From the NCBI GenBank assembly GCA_032059445.1, contig DAMCAP010000003.1:98867-162866 (forward strand): a stretch of 64,000 nucleotides of DNA, read 5' to 3'. Both the position numbers and the translations under genes were made by a program. The notes under the pieces were generated by a model. It was not told where the DNA came from. It made no database searches and worked only from the letters and a program-made list of their open reading frames with translations. The number at the start of each line of letters is the position of its first letter. Within the stretch, counting starts at the first letter, position 1. Shown piece by piece: positions 41,691 through 49,811 of the stretch. The stretch is from DAMCAP01 sp032059445 (lineage in GTDB: Bacteria; Bacillota; Clostridia; Oscillospirales; Ruminococcaceae).

Positions 41691-42644
41691 TTAAAAATCC
41701 TGTAGGTGGCAGGCCACTAGTCGCCCGGGAGCTCGTTGCGTCAGTTGGGGTGTTTCATTGTGGCAGATGTCCTTTGCATAGCGGCAACGTCCCGCGAAGC
41801 GGCAGCCGGGCCTGGGATTTATGGGGCTGGGAACATCGCCCTCTAAGATAATTCGGTTAATCTCTATGTCAATAGAGGGTATTGGCACTGCGCTGAGAAG
41901 TGCCTGTGTGTAGGGGTGTAGTGGATTGATAAACAAAGATTTATAGTCCGACTTTTCTACTATGGTCCCGAGATACATGACTATTATATGGTCGCTAATG
42001 TGTTTTACAACCGACAAGTCGTGAGAGATGAACAGATAAGTCAGCCCTAAATCACGTTGCAGCTCTTGCATAAGGTTTAATACCTGAGCCTGAATTGACA
42101 CGTCTAGTGCCGACACAGGCTCGTCGAGCACGAGAAATGATGGATTAAGCGCAAGCGCTCTGGCAATGCCAACACGTTGGCGTCGTCCACCATCCAACTC
42201 GTGGGGATAAGCATTAGCAAGACGTTTGGCCAGCCCAGCGGTCTCCATTAGTTGGTATACACGCTTTTCGTAATCGGCTTTGTTTTGGTAAACTTTTTGC
42301 ACTACCAACGGCTCACCGATGCTCTCAAAAATGCTCATTCTTCCGTCTAGCGAAGCGTAGGGATCCTGAAATACAATCTGCATCTGGCGGCGTGTATGTC
42401 GCATCTCCTGTCGATTTAACTTGGTGATATCTACGCCGTTAAAAAGGACTTCACCCTCGGTCGGCTCCAAAAGCCGTAGTACCAGCCTGCCTATTGTAGA
42501 TTTTCCGCAGCCCGATTCACCTACAAGCCCCAGTGTTTCACCTTTTTTTATGTCAAAATTTACTCCGTCTACTGCGTGTAACATCCCACGCTTGGTAGGG
42601 AAGTGTTTTTTTAGACCTTTTACCTGCAGTATCGTATCACTCAT
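41691..42644 (-). CDS. Oligopeptide ABC transporter ATP-binding protein OppF-type (operon 1)
   Basis: A 317-aa nucleotide-binding subunit. Walker A is G-E-S-G-C-G-K-S-T, Q-loop I-V-F-Q-D-P-Y, Walker B L-V-L-D-E-P-V-S-A-L-D, and the C-terminal oligopeptide domain has a Cys pattern (P-R-P-G-C-R-F-A-G-R-C-R-Y-A-x-x-x-C). Its ABC signature reads L-D-G-G-R instead of the usual L-S-G-G-Q. It is the last gene of the minus-strand operon; its ATG overlaps the stop of the D-subunit gene by four bases. Energises peptide import with the D subunit. Confidence 0.92.
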   Translation of the reverse strand: MSDTILQVKGLKKHFPTKRGMLHAVDGVNFDIKKGETLGLVGESGCGKSTIGRLVLRLLEPTEGEVLFNGVDITKLNRQEMRHTRRQMQIVFQDPYASLDGRMSIFESIGEPLVVQKVYQNKADYEKRVYQLMETAGLAKRLANAYPHELDGGRRQRVGIARALALNPSFLVLDEPVSALDVSIQAQVLNLMQELQRDLGLTYLFISHDLSVVKHISDHIIVMYLGTIVEKSDYKSLFINPLHPYTQALLSAVPIPSIDIEINRIILEGDVPSPINPRPGCRFAGRCRYAKDICHNETPQLTQRAPGRLVACHLQDF

Positions 42645-43473
42645 TGTATTTCACCTCGGCTTTTCTCCATCAAGAAACATTTCACCATATGTCCATCCTC
42701 TGTTATTATAACAGGAGGAATTTGTGTTTTGCACTGCTCAGTTACATATCGGCAACGAGGGTGAAAGCGGCAGCCTTGCGGTATACGGGTAGGATCAGGC
42801 ATCATACCTCTGATGGGCACAAGCTGTATGTCATCCTCGGCAAGGTTGGGAATACAATCGAACAGCCCACGGGTATAGGGGTGCAGACAGTTTCTAAAAA
42901 TATGCTCCTTAGTTCCCTGCTCCACAATCTCACCTGCATACATGATTGCTATGTAGTCGCATATCTCAGCCACTATTCCAAGGTCATGTGTGATTAGAAT
43001 CATCGAGGTCTCATACTTTGTTTTTAGGTTTTTCATCAGCTCAAGTACCTGTGCCTGAATTGTTACATCTAGTGCGGTGGTGGGTTCGTCAGCGATNNNN
43101 NNNNNNGTAGCTTAATAACCTCCATAATCTGTTCACCAACCGTAATTACGGGGTTAAGAGAGGTCATGGGGTCTTGAAAGATCATTGAGATTTTATTGCC
43201 TCGTATATGGCGCATTTCTCGGTTGGTTTTAGAAAGAAGGTTTTCTCCTTCGAATAGAATCTCGCCGCTTAAAATTTTGGCGGGCGGCTCTTGTAAGATG
43301 CGCATGACTGATTTTACCGTAGTGGTCTTACCAGCACCGGTTTCACCAACCAGGCCCAATGTTTTGCCCGCATCCAGTGATAGGTTTAGATTTTCTACCG
43401 CATGGACAATGCCGTCAACCGTGACAAAGTGGACGGTTAGATTCTTGATCTCCAAAAGTTGATTTGTATGCAT
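42641..43473 (-). CDS. Oligopeptide ABC transporter ATP-binding protein OppD-type (operon 1), interrupted by a scaffold gap
   Basis: The N-terminal part (from ATG 43473 behind AAAGGAG) has Walker A G-E-T-G-A-G-K-T-T and Q-loop I-F-Q-D-P-M-T-S-L-N-P. The C-terminal part has A-D-E-P-T-T-A-L-D (Walker B), I-L-I-T-H-D-L-G and the oligopeptide tail with Cys ligands (G-C-R-F-H-P-R-C). Ten Ns at 43097-43106 sit between I-M-E-V-I-K-L and the Walker B strand; the missing piece includes the ABC signature. Compared with the operon 2 homologue about 60-65 codons are absent, so the real gap is near 190 bases and the gene is probably intact. Confidence 0.9.
43097..43106. other. Scaffold gap (10 Ns) inside the oppD-type gene
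   Basis: Unlike the other two gaps, sequence coding for about 60 residues appears to be missing here. Confidence 0.9.
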
Positions 43474-43485
43474 ACCGTCACTCCT

Positions 43486-44415
43486 TTAATCCTTTAGCTT
43501 GGGGTCAAGCGCATCACGCAGACCATCGCCCATTAGGTTCATTGCAAACACCGCAAACATAATTGCGAGCCCAGGGAAGGTAGTCATGTGGGGCGCATCG
43601 CGTAGGTAGGTCCTACCAGTTGATAGCATGGCACCCCACTCAGGAGTAGGGGGAACAATGCCTAAGCCAATAAAGCTCATCGAAGCACAGGATAAAATAG
43701 CCCCACCGATACGAAGGGTCGCTTGTACAATCAAGGGCGCCATTGAGTTGGGTAAAATATGGCGAACAATGATGTGGTAATCGCTGGCACCTGCCGCCCG
43801 TGAGGCTTCGACAAACTCTTGATGCCTAAGCGCAAGAATCGATGCACGCATAATCCGGCAGTAACCCGGTATGCTGGAAATGCCGATTGCTATCATTACA
43901 TTTTGTAGCCCAGTGCCCAGAGCAGCGACGATGGATATGTTGAGCAGTATACTTGGTATCGCCATAAGCACATCGACACAACGCATGATTACGTTGTCTA
44001 GTATCCCTCCGTAGTATCCCGCTACGGCACCTAGTGCACAACCACAAACGCTGGATATGCTAACTGCAATTAACCCAACCGAAACAGAGATCCTTGCACC
44101 GTAGAGAATGCGGCTAAAGATGTCACGTCCAAGATCATCGGTGCCAAACAAATGCACCAAGCTTGGAGAGGCAAACCGATTGTAATAATCTTGTTTAAGG
44201 GGGTCAAATGGAGCGATAGCAGGTGCAAATAGTGCGCAAAATACCAGAATGCATAGCATCACTAGACCTAATACAGCTCTTTTGTTACGATAAAATCTAC
44301 GCCAAATTTCTTTTAGCTGGCTGCGCTTTTTAAAGGTGTCGTCATGGTGTAACATGTCCTCCATTAGTGGATCAACAGTCAATATCAGGTTATGATTATC
44401 AGCCAAGGTTGCCAT
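43486..44415 (-). CDS. Oligopeptide ABC transporter permease OppC-type (operon 1)
   Basis: A 309-aa inner-membrane permease with six helices: one N-terminal, then five after the L-F-G-T-D-D-L-G-R-D-I-F-S-R motif. The EAA cytoplasmic loop, which docks the ATPases, reads E-A-S-R-A-A-G-A-S-D-Y-H-I-I-V-R-H-I-L-P. It starts with a roughly 40-residue cytosolic stretch. It lies 9 bases after the B-type gene stop. Confidence 0.93.
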   Translation of the reverse strand: MATLADNHNLILTVDPLMEDMLHHDDTFKKRSQLKEIWRRFYRNKRAVLGLVMLCILVFCALFAPAIAPFDPLKQDYYNRFASPSLVHLFGTDDLGRDIFSRILYGARISVSVGLIAVSISSVCGCALGAVAGYYGGILDNVIMRCVDVLMAIPSILLNISIVAALGTGLQNVMIAIGISSIPGYCRIMRASILALRHQEFVEASRAAGASDYHIIVRHILPNSMAPLIVQATLRIGGAILSCASMSFIGLGIVPPTPEWGAMLSTGRTYLRDAPHMTTFPGLAIMFAVFAMNLMGDGLRDALDPKLKD

Positions 44416-44424
44416 GCTCCTTCC

Positions 44425-45351
44425 TTACTTATACTGGGAACGAATTCGGGGGTCAACATAGGCATACAATATATCTACCACTAAATTGATGATGCTAAAT
44501 GTAAGCGCTATGGTTAGAACGCCGCCCTGCACAACAGGGAAGTTTCTTGAGCGTATAGCGGCAACCATCATGCTACCCATGCCAGGTATGTTAAAAATTG
44601 ACTCGGTGAGCACCGCACCACCCAAAAGATGACCAAACTGCATACCAATCGTGGTGATTACCGGGATTAGTGCGTTTCGTAGCGCATGCTTGGTGGTGAT
44701 GTTAAATTCTGTCTGGCCCTTGGCTCTCGCAGTGGTGACATAGTCCTGGCGAATTACCTCTAACATAGAGGAACGTGTCATACGAGCAATTGCCGCCGCC
44801 GAGCTGGTACCGATCGTAACCGCGGGAAGGATAATATACTGTGCACCGCCCCAGCCCGATACAGGCAACCATTTTAACTGTAGTGCAAACAATAAAATTA
44901 GCAATAATCCTTGCCAGAAGTTTGGCATGGCATTGCCGACCATTGCTAAGGCCATGGCAACATTGTCAAATAACGAATACTGCTTAATAGCGGAGATAAT
45001 CCCCAGCACAATACCTAGAGAAACCGAGAGACATACCGCTGCAAAGGCAAGCTGCATAGAAACAGGATAGGTTTGAGAAATCAATGTAGCAACAGGCTGC
45101 TTTGTGATGTAACTAATACCCATATTGCCACGCAGCAAGCTGAGCACATATGTGACGAATCGCTGGATATATCCACCGTTTAACCCTAGCTCATCTTTTA
45201 GTTGCTGTGCTGCCTCAGGGGTGTAAGAGTCTCCCAGGATTGCATCTACCGGATCTCCAGGAGTAATATACATCAGTGTAAAAACCACCAGCATAACCCC
45301 TAGCATTACAGGGATCATCATGATAATCCTTCGCCTGATAAACTTAAGCAT
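44425..45351 (-). CDS. Oligopeptide ABC transporter permease OppB-type (operon 1)
   Basis: A 308-aa permease beginning M-L-K-F-I-R-R-R-I-I-M-M-I-P-V with the first helix immediately, a P-G-D-P-V-D-A-I-L-G segment, and six helices in total. The EAA loop is T-T-A-R-A-K-G-Q-T-E-F-N-I-T-T-K-H-A-L-R-N. Forms the membrane pore with the C-type partner. It is separated from the upstream binding-protein gene by about 70 bases containing a strong stem-loop. Confidence 0.93.
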   Translation of the reverse strand: MLKFIRRRIIMMIPVMLGVMLVVFTLMYITPGDPVDAILGDSYTPEAAQQLKDELGLNGGYIQRFVTYVLSLLRGNMGISYITKQPVATLISQTYPVSMQLAFAAVCLSVSLGIVLGIISAIKQYSLFDNVAMALAMVGNAMPNFWQGLLLILLFALQLKWLPVSGWGGAQYIILPAVTIGTSSAAAIARMTRSSMLEVIRQDYVTTARAKGQTEFNITTKHALRNALIPVITTIGMQFGHLLGGAVLTESIFNIPGMGSMMVAAIRSRNFPVVQGGVLTIALTFSIINLVVDILYAYVDPRIRSQYK

Positions 45352-45385
45352 AAGCTGCTCCTTTCTTTAAGAGCTCTTGTTATCG

Positions 45386-45415
45386 CCAGCACAGGGGGGA
45401 GTCCCCCTGTGCTGG
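45386..45415 (-). other. Intercistronic stem-loop between binding protein and permease (operon 1)
   Basis: CCAGCACAGGGGG pairs perfectly with CCCCCTGTGCTGG over 13 bp around a four-base loop; no T-run follows. Such stems often protect the upstream binding-protein mRNA and lower readthrough, giving more binding protein than permease. A similar stem lies in operon 2. Confidence 0.7.
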
Positions 45416-45421
45416 GTAACA

Positions 45422-47017
45422 TTATTTTACGAGGTATACGTTTGCAAAGTTATATATTCCGTTAGTGGGGAGTACAAATCCTCTCACCTTGTCTGAGGTA
45501 CCAACCAGAGTGCTGGTGTGGCAGATATAGATAAGCGGAGCCTGTGTATGGATGAGCTTTTGTGCCTCATACACCAAAGGTATGCGAGGTGCGGAATCCA
45601 AAGTGGAAGAGATCTTACTAAGAGCTTCATCAATTTCTTTGACATTAAGGTTTGAGCGGGCGGCTGAGGTGTTCATATTTTTAGAGTGGAAGAATTTATT
45701 AAGTCCATCTCCTGCATCATTAAGGCCCATAGAGGTACCGGCAGAGCATACCTGGTGCTCACCTGCATTGAGTGCTGCGGTGAGTGCGGCTGATTCCATT
45801 GGTTTTAGCACCAGTGTTACACTTGCTTCTTTCCACATCTCTTGTAGCATTTGTACCAGCATATCGTTTGCTGCACCTGGCAGATACATAAACTCAACCG
45901 ATAAGCCGCTTGCGTGCCCTGCTTCTGTAAGCATTGCCTTTGCTTTAGCCGGGTCATAGGCATACTGCGGCAGGTCGGGGTTTGCACCCGGAAGAGCAGG
46001 CGGAACAGGAGCAATTGCTGTGGTAGCACTCTTTGGCGCTCCATATACAATCTCAGAAATCAGTTTTACATTTGTCGCATGGTAAAGCGCTTGGCGAACC
46101 TTGATATCATTAAGCGGTGCCTTTTGGGTGTTAAATGCTATGTAACGCAGTGTAGTGGATGGTGCGCTCATTAATTCGGTTGCAGGGTTTTGATCAATTC
46201 TATCAGAGTCGGTATTGGCCAATGTTAAATTTATGTCGATGCCGCCTGCTTCAAGCTCAATGGTGCGGGTCGCGGCTTCAGTGATGATACGAAACACAAT
46301 TGTCTGCATCTTTGCTTTTTCGCCCCAGTATCCGTCATTTCTAACAACAGTTATGCTTGAGCCAGGTGTCCAAGCAGAAAACTTGTATGGACCGGTGCCT
46401 ATTGGTGCGCGTGCGTGTGTATCTTTTCCCACAGCTGTCACAGCTTTTTCATTCATAATACCCAGACCAACCGAGCATAGCTGCTGCTCAGTAAAGGCGT
46501 AAGGCTTGAGAGTTTTTAGAATAAATGTGTTGTTATCGGGTGCAGCATATCCGGCTGGATCAAAGGCTGAGACATTCTCCTTACCGGTGGCGAGATTATG
46601 TTGTCTTTTAAAGGTGAAAACAACATCATTGGCTGTGAGTGGGTCGCCATTATGAAAGCTTACGCCCTTTCTGAGCTTGAACTCCCAGGTCAACTCATCT
46701 ATGCGCTTGTAGCTTTCGGCTAAGTGTGGTACCGGCACCATCTTTTCATCAAATTTGAGTAGTGTGTCGTAAATACTTGACTCAATGTTTCTTTTAACGT
46801 TTACGCTGGCATCTGGTGGGTCTAATGAAACGGGCTCACGATCAATAGCTACTGTCAGCGTGTTTTTGGCGGTGTCAACCACCTCGCCTGCGGGGGTAGA
46901 GCTTAGTGTAGATGTGTGAGTGGATGCTGCGGGCGTGTTGTTGCCACAGGCTGTGGTAAGTATCAGCATTGCCAAGGCAACAATAATGGATACGGGCTTT
47001 AGTAAAGCTTTAGTCAT
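45422..47017 (-). CDS. Oligopeptide ABC transporter substrate-binding lipoprotein (operon 1)
   Basis: A 531-aa family-5 solute-binding protein. Signal peptide with lipobox L-T-T-A-C, lipidation at C24, then a Thr/Ser-rich linker. Conserved features: S-S-I-Y-D-T-L-L-K-F, L-A-E-S-Y-K-R-I-D-E-L-T-W-E-F-K-L-R-K-G-V-S-F-H-N-G-D, then G-T-G-P-Y-K-F and Q-A-L-Y-H-A-T. It captures peptides outside the cell. It follows the M20 peptidase gene by 56 bases, so uptake and cleavage are linked. Confidence 0.93.
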   Translation of the reverse strand: MTKALLKPVSIIVALAMLILTTACGNNTPAASTHTSTLSSTPAGEVVDTAKNTLTVAIDREPVSLDPPDASVNVKRNIESSIYDTLLKFDEKMVPVPHLAESYKRIDELTWEFKLRKGVSFHNGDPLTANDVVFTFKRQHNLATGKENVSAFDPAGYAAPDNNTFILKTLKPYAFTEQQLCSVGLGIMNEKAVTAVGKDTHARAPIGTGPYKFSAWTPGSSITVVRNDGYWGEKAKMQTIVFRIITEAATRTIELEAGGIDINLTLANTDSDRIDQNPATELMSAPSTTLRYIAFNTQKAPLNDIKVRQALYHATNVKLISEIVYGAPKSATTAIAPVPPALPGANPDLPQYAYDPAKAKAMLTEAGHASGLSVEFMYLPGAANDMLVQMLQEMWKEASVTLVLKPMESAALTAALNAGEHQVCSAGTSMGLNDAGDGLNKFFHSKNMNTSAARSNLNVKEIDEALSKISSTLDSAPRIPLVYEAQKLIHTQAPLIYICHTSTLVGTSDKVRGFVLPTNGIYNFANVYLVK

Positions 47018-47073
47018 TTTAACCCCTCCGTTTAATTATAATTATTTTTCGGCATTTGCCGTAAAATACCCAG

Positions 47074-48264
47074 TTATTTTTCTGATGTGGCTGCAAGCGA
47101 TGCCTTAGCATGATGAAACTCCTCAAGAACCTCCTCAAATAGAAGGGGCTCAGTAATTAAGTCGTAGGCGGTAGTGGCTATAAGCTTTGCTCCCATAACT
47201 ATCCCCTCGTGTGCGGGCCTCCCCTTTCCATTGTCCAAAAAAGCCTGGGAGTGAGATGTGGCGCCAATTGGCACGAGCACAAAGCGGGATACAGCGCCTG
47301 GCAGCATGTGAGTTACTTCTGCAAAGTCTGTGGATCCGGTACGTTCTCTATATGCAAGCTGGTTGGGCATATTTAGCTCTTTTGCGTTTTTCATAATGAT
47401 TTTGTTGAGGGTGTAACTGGGCAGCTTGCCCATCGAGCTGCTTATACGGGCATGCTCCACTGTGGTTCCCGTCATAATTGCAGCGCCACGAAACACCTCC
47501 AATACCCTGTGCTCTAGGTCGGGCATATCCTGCTGACTGTAGGTGCGTATCCCCACCTGACAGTTAGCAAGGGCATTGCCGCCCTTAAACCCGGATACGC
47601 CGTTACATTCGTTAATTAGGGTTATAAACTTGACGTCTTCCTTTACATGTCCACGAAGAAACTCGAGACCGGTAAAGGCAAGCAGCATCCCATCCATAGC
47701 GCTTCGAGATAGTTCCGGTGCCAGTGATTCATGGGCGGCAACACCGGTAAATGTAAACGAAAATCGAGATCCGGCGAGAGATTTTATGTCGGTGGTGGTA
47801 TTGGGGGATGCGTGGGTCATTAGTGCGACAGCAATATCTTTAAAGGCACCGTTTTCTATCATGCGTACCTTTCCTTGTAAGCCCTCTTCTGCTGGTGTTC
47901 CGTAGATCACCAACTGATAATCTACACCATTTAAGCTGTGTCTGATAGCCTCGGCGGCAAGCAACATAATCGGCCCCTGTAGGTGGTGACCGCAGGCGTG
48001 CCCCATAGGTAAGGCATCGTATTCACACAGTAGTCCGATCGGTGTACCACCCTTTCCAGAAGTGTATACTGCTTTAAAGGCCGTATCAAACCCAGCAACC
48101 CCCCTTGTTACATCATAGCCCCGATCCTCTAGCCAATCGGTAATCAACTTGGCTGCATGGTATTCTTTAAAACCCAGTTCCGGGTTATCAAAAATTTCGT
48201 CTGCCATTGAGAATAGCTCAGCAGCATGGTCATCTATATATTGTATAACCACCTCTTTGATCAT
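47074..48264 (-). CDS. M20 family metallopeptidase/amidohydrolase
   Basis: A 396-aa cytosolic enzyme. The metal-binding segment is G-H-A-C-G-H-H, followed by a catalytic E-E-G-L-Q-G motif and the dimerisation domain (F-T-F-T-G-V-A-A-H-E-S). A second metal-ligand region contains S-H-S-Q-A-F. Such enzymes hydrolyse N-acyl amino acids, dipeptides or p-aminobenzoyl-glutamate. It is the first gene of the peptide operon and is divergent from lysR, so its substrate is presumably imported by this transporter. An AGGAGG-like site precedes the ATG. Confidence 0.9.
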   Translation of the reverse strand: MIKEVVIQYIDDHAAELFSMADEIFDNPELGFKEYHAAKLITDWLEDRGYDVTRGVAGFDTAFKAVYTSGKGGTPIGLLCEYDALPMGHACGHHLQGPIMLLAAEAIRHSLNGVDYQLVIYGTPAEEGLQGKVRMIENGAFKDIAVALMTHASPNTTTDIKSLAGSRFSFTFTGVAAHESLAPELSRSAMDGMLLAFTGLEFLRGHVKEDVKFITLINECNGVSGFKGGNALANCQVGIRTYSQQDMPDLEHRVLEVFRGAAIMTGTTVEHARISSSMGKLPSYTLNKIIMKNAKELNMPNQLAYRERTGSTDFAEVTHMLPGAVSRFVLVPIGATSHSQAFLDNGKGRPAHEGIVMGAKLIATTAYDLITEPLLFEEVLEEFHHAKASLAATSEK

Positions 48265-48344
48265 AACCTAACCTCCTCTGTATCATAATCTTACCATAGT
48301 CTACCATTTGGAATTTGCAATGTAAATAAAAGGTCCCTTCGAAT

Positions 48345-48367
48345 AAACTTATTAAAAACATAAGTTT
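48345..48367. promoter_or_regulatory. Candidate LysR operator
   Basis: AAACTTA-N9-TAAGTTT is an inverted repeat of the form LysR proteins bind. It lies between the divergent peptidase operon and the lysR gene. Confidence 0.5.
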
Positions 48368-48481
48368 TTCTTATTATTAAGATAAAATGTTTGTATTTTT
48401 AGGATTTACGAGGATTAATATATCTTAATGCTAAAAAGTACATAACAATTTACAAAATAATTTGTAGTTATAAGCATTGCG

Positions 48482-48510
48482 TTGACAAGGCTTTTATCTA
48501 CCGTTACAAT
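48482..48510 (+). promoter_or_regulatory. Sigma-A promoter of the lysR gene
   Basis: TTGACA (48482-48487) and TACAAT (48505-48510) are exactly 17 bases apart, ending 26 bases before the start codon. Confidence 0.8.
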
Positions 48511-48536
48511 AAAAGTAATTGGTAGGAGGGATAAGC

Positions 48537-49445
48537 ATGAATTTAAAAGAACAGCGGTATGTCTGCATGTTAGCAAAAACAGGCTCTCTATCAGTGGCAT
48601 CTTCTCGACTTTTTATATCACAGCCGGCTCTCAGCCTTTATATCAAGGGGCTGGAGGAATCGCTTGGCTACAAGCTGTTTGAGCGTATCGGCAAACGCTT
48701 TGTACTCACTCGTGCAGGAGAGCTATATGTAGAGAAAGCCCGTCTTATGCTCGATTTAAAGCAGAGCTTTGACTTGGAGATGGCTAGTATCTCTAAGGGA
48801 TATCGGGAACGCTTACGCATTGGCTTTCAGGATATACGCTCAACCGATATTGCTCCTCCGCTGATTCATGAGTTTTACCGCCGCTTTCCTAATATTGATT
48901 TAATCTGGTATGAGGAAACTTACAGCCAGATGGAAGAACGGTTAAACAGCAATCAGATTGATATGTTTTTTGGCAACTGCCCATATATTAAGCGAGAGTT
49001 TGAGTATATACCTATCCATAGCGATCGCTTACTGCTCATTACACCCGCCAACCTGCCGGTTTTAAGAGACTCTACCGATGGCAAGCAGCAGGTGCCGTGG
49101 ATTGATATAAAAATTTTTAAGGATGAGCGCTTTATCTTACAGGCCGAAGGGCAAAGCCTAAGGACCTATAGCGACCAAATCCTCAAAGAGACAAACCTGC
49201 ATCCAAAGGATATATTTGTATTAAAGAAAATACAGACGATGATGAATCTTGTCAATCTTGACTTTGGGGTAGGATTTTGCCCTCAGAGCTACCTATATCA
49301 CATGAAAAATAGAAATAACATCCGTGCCTTTCATGTAGGCAGTACCCCAAAAACCATTGCCTTCTCTGCCGTTTATCAACGTGGCAAACAGCTTGGAGAT
49401 GGAGCGAAAATGCTCATTGATATGTGCAAGGATATTATGGGTTAG
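48537..49445 (+). CDS. LysR family transcriptional regulator
   Basis: A 302-aa regulator with an N-terminal winged helix (A-K-T-G-S-L-S-V-A-S-S-R-L-F-I-S-Q-P-A-L-S) and a periplasmic-binding-like effector domain. The start is moved to ATG 48537, seven bases behind AGGAGG; the longer frame from 48519 begins before that site. It is divergent from the M20-Opp operon and probably controls it in response to a peptide or amino acid. Operator and promoter are visible between them. Confidence 0.92.
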   Translation: MNLKEQRYVCMLAKTGSLSVASSRLFISQPALSLYIKGLEESLGYKLFERIGKRFVLTRAGELYVEKARLMLDLKQSFDLEMASISKGYRERLRIGFQDIRSTDIAPPLIHEFYRRFPNIDLIWYEETYSQMEERLNSNQIDMFFGNCPYIKREFEYIPIHSDRLLLITPANLPVLRDSTDGKQQVPWIDIKIFKDERFILQAEGQSLRTYSDQILKETNLHPKDIFVLKKIQTMMNLVNLDFGVGFCPQSYLYHMKNRNNIRAFHVGSTPKTIAFSAVYQRGKQLGDGAKMLIDMCKDIMG

Positions 49446-49600
49446 TCTTTTACCGGTGCCAAATAGCGGTTTGATCTAACCTCGTATCCAAAGCCCACAA
49501 ATAGAATATAAGAGGTGCAAAAGGCAGCAAAAGGCACCCAGTACTGGCTATAGTAAAAACGTCCTTCAGGGGGAGTAGAGAGAGCTGGCTTCTGCAACAT
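49442..49600 (-). CDS. Possible 52-aa membrane-protein fragment overlapping the lysR end
   Basis: The minus-strand frame reads E-G-R-F-Y-Y-S-Q-Y-W-V-P-F-A-A-F and then a hydrophobic I-L-F-V-G-F-G-Y segment, ending A-P-V-K-D. Its stop overlaps the lysR stop. There is no ribosome site. It may be the C-terminus of a lost membrane protein or chance. Confidence 0.25.
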   Translation of the reverse strand: MLQKPALSTPPEGRFYYSQYWVPFAAFCTSYILFVGFGYEVRSNRYLAPVKD

Positions 49601-49725
49601 CAAAATTTAAATTACGGAGTATGAGTATAAGGACGTGCTCCCCTTTCGTTACTATGAATGGAACTTCCTGCTCATGTGTAGGAGTACTAAAAATTTGATA
49701 GAGCAGCAGTTGATCATTGCAAAAC

Positions 49726-49763
49726 AAAAAGCCTAAGCCAATTTAATGACTTAGGCTCTTTTT
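49726..49763. terminator. Bidirectional terminator between lysR and the amidohydrolase operon
   Basis: AAAAAGCCTAAG and CTTAGGCTCTTTTT pair around a 12-base loop; it serves the convergent lysR and operon 2 transcripts. Confidence 0.85.
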
Positions 49764-49811
49764 GCGGTTAGAGACCGTTATAAAGATCAAGGGTAGCACG
49801 AAAACAACTGT

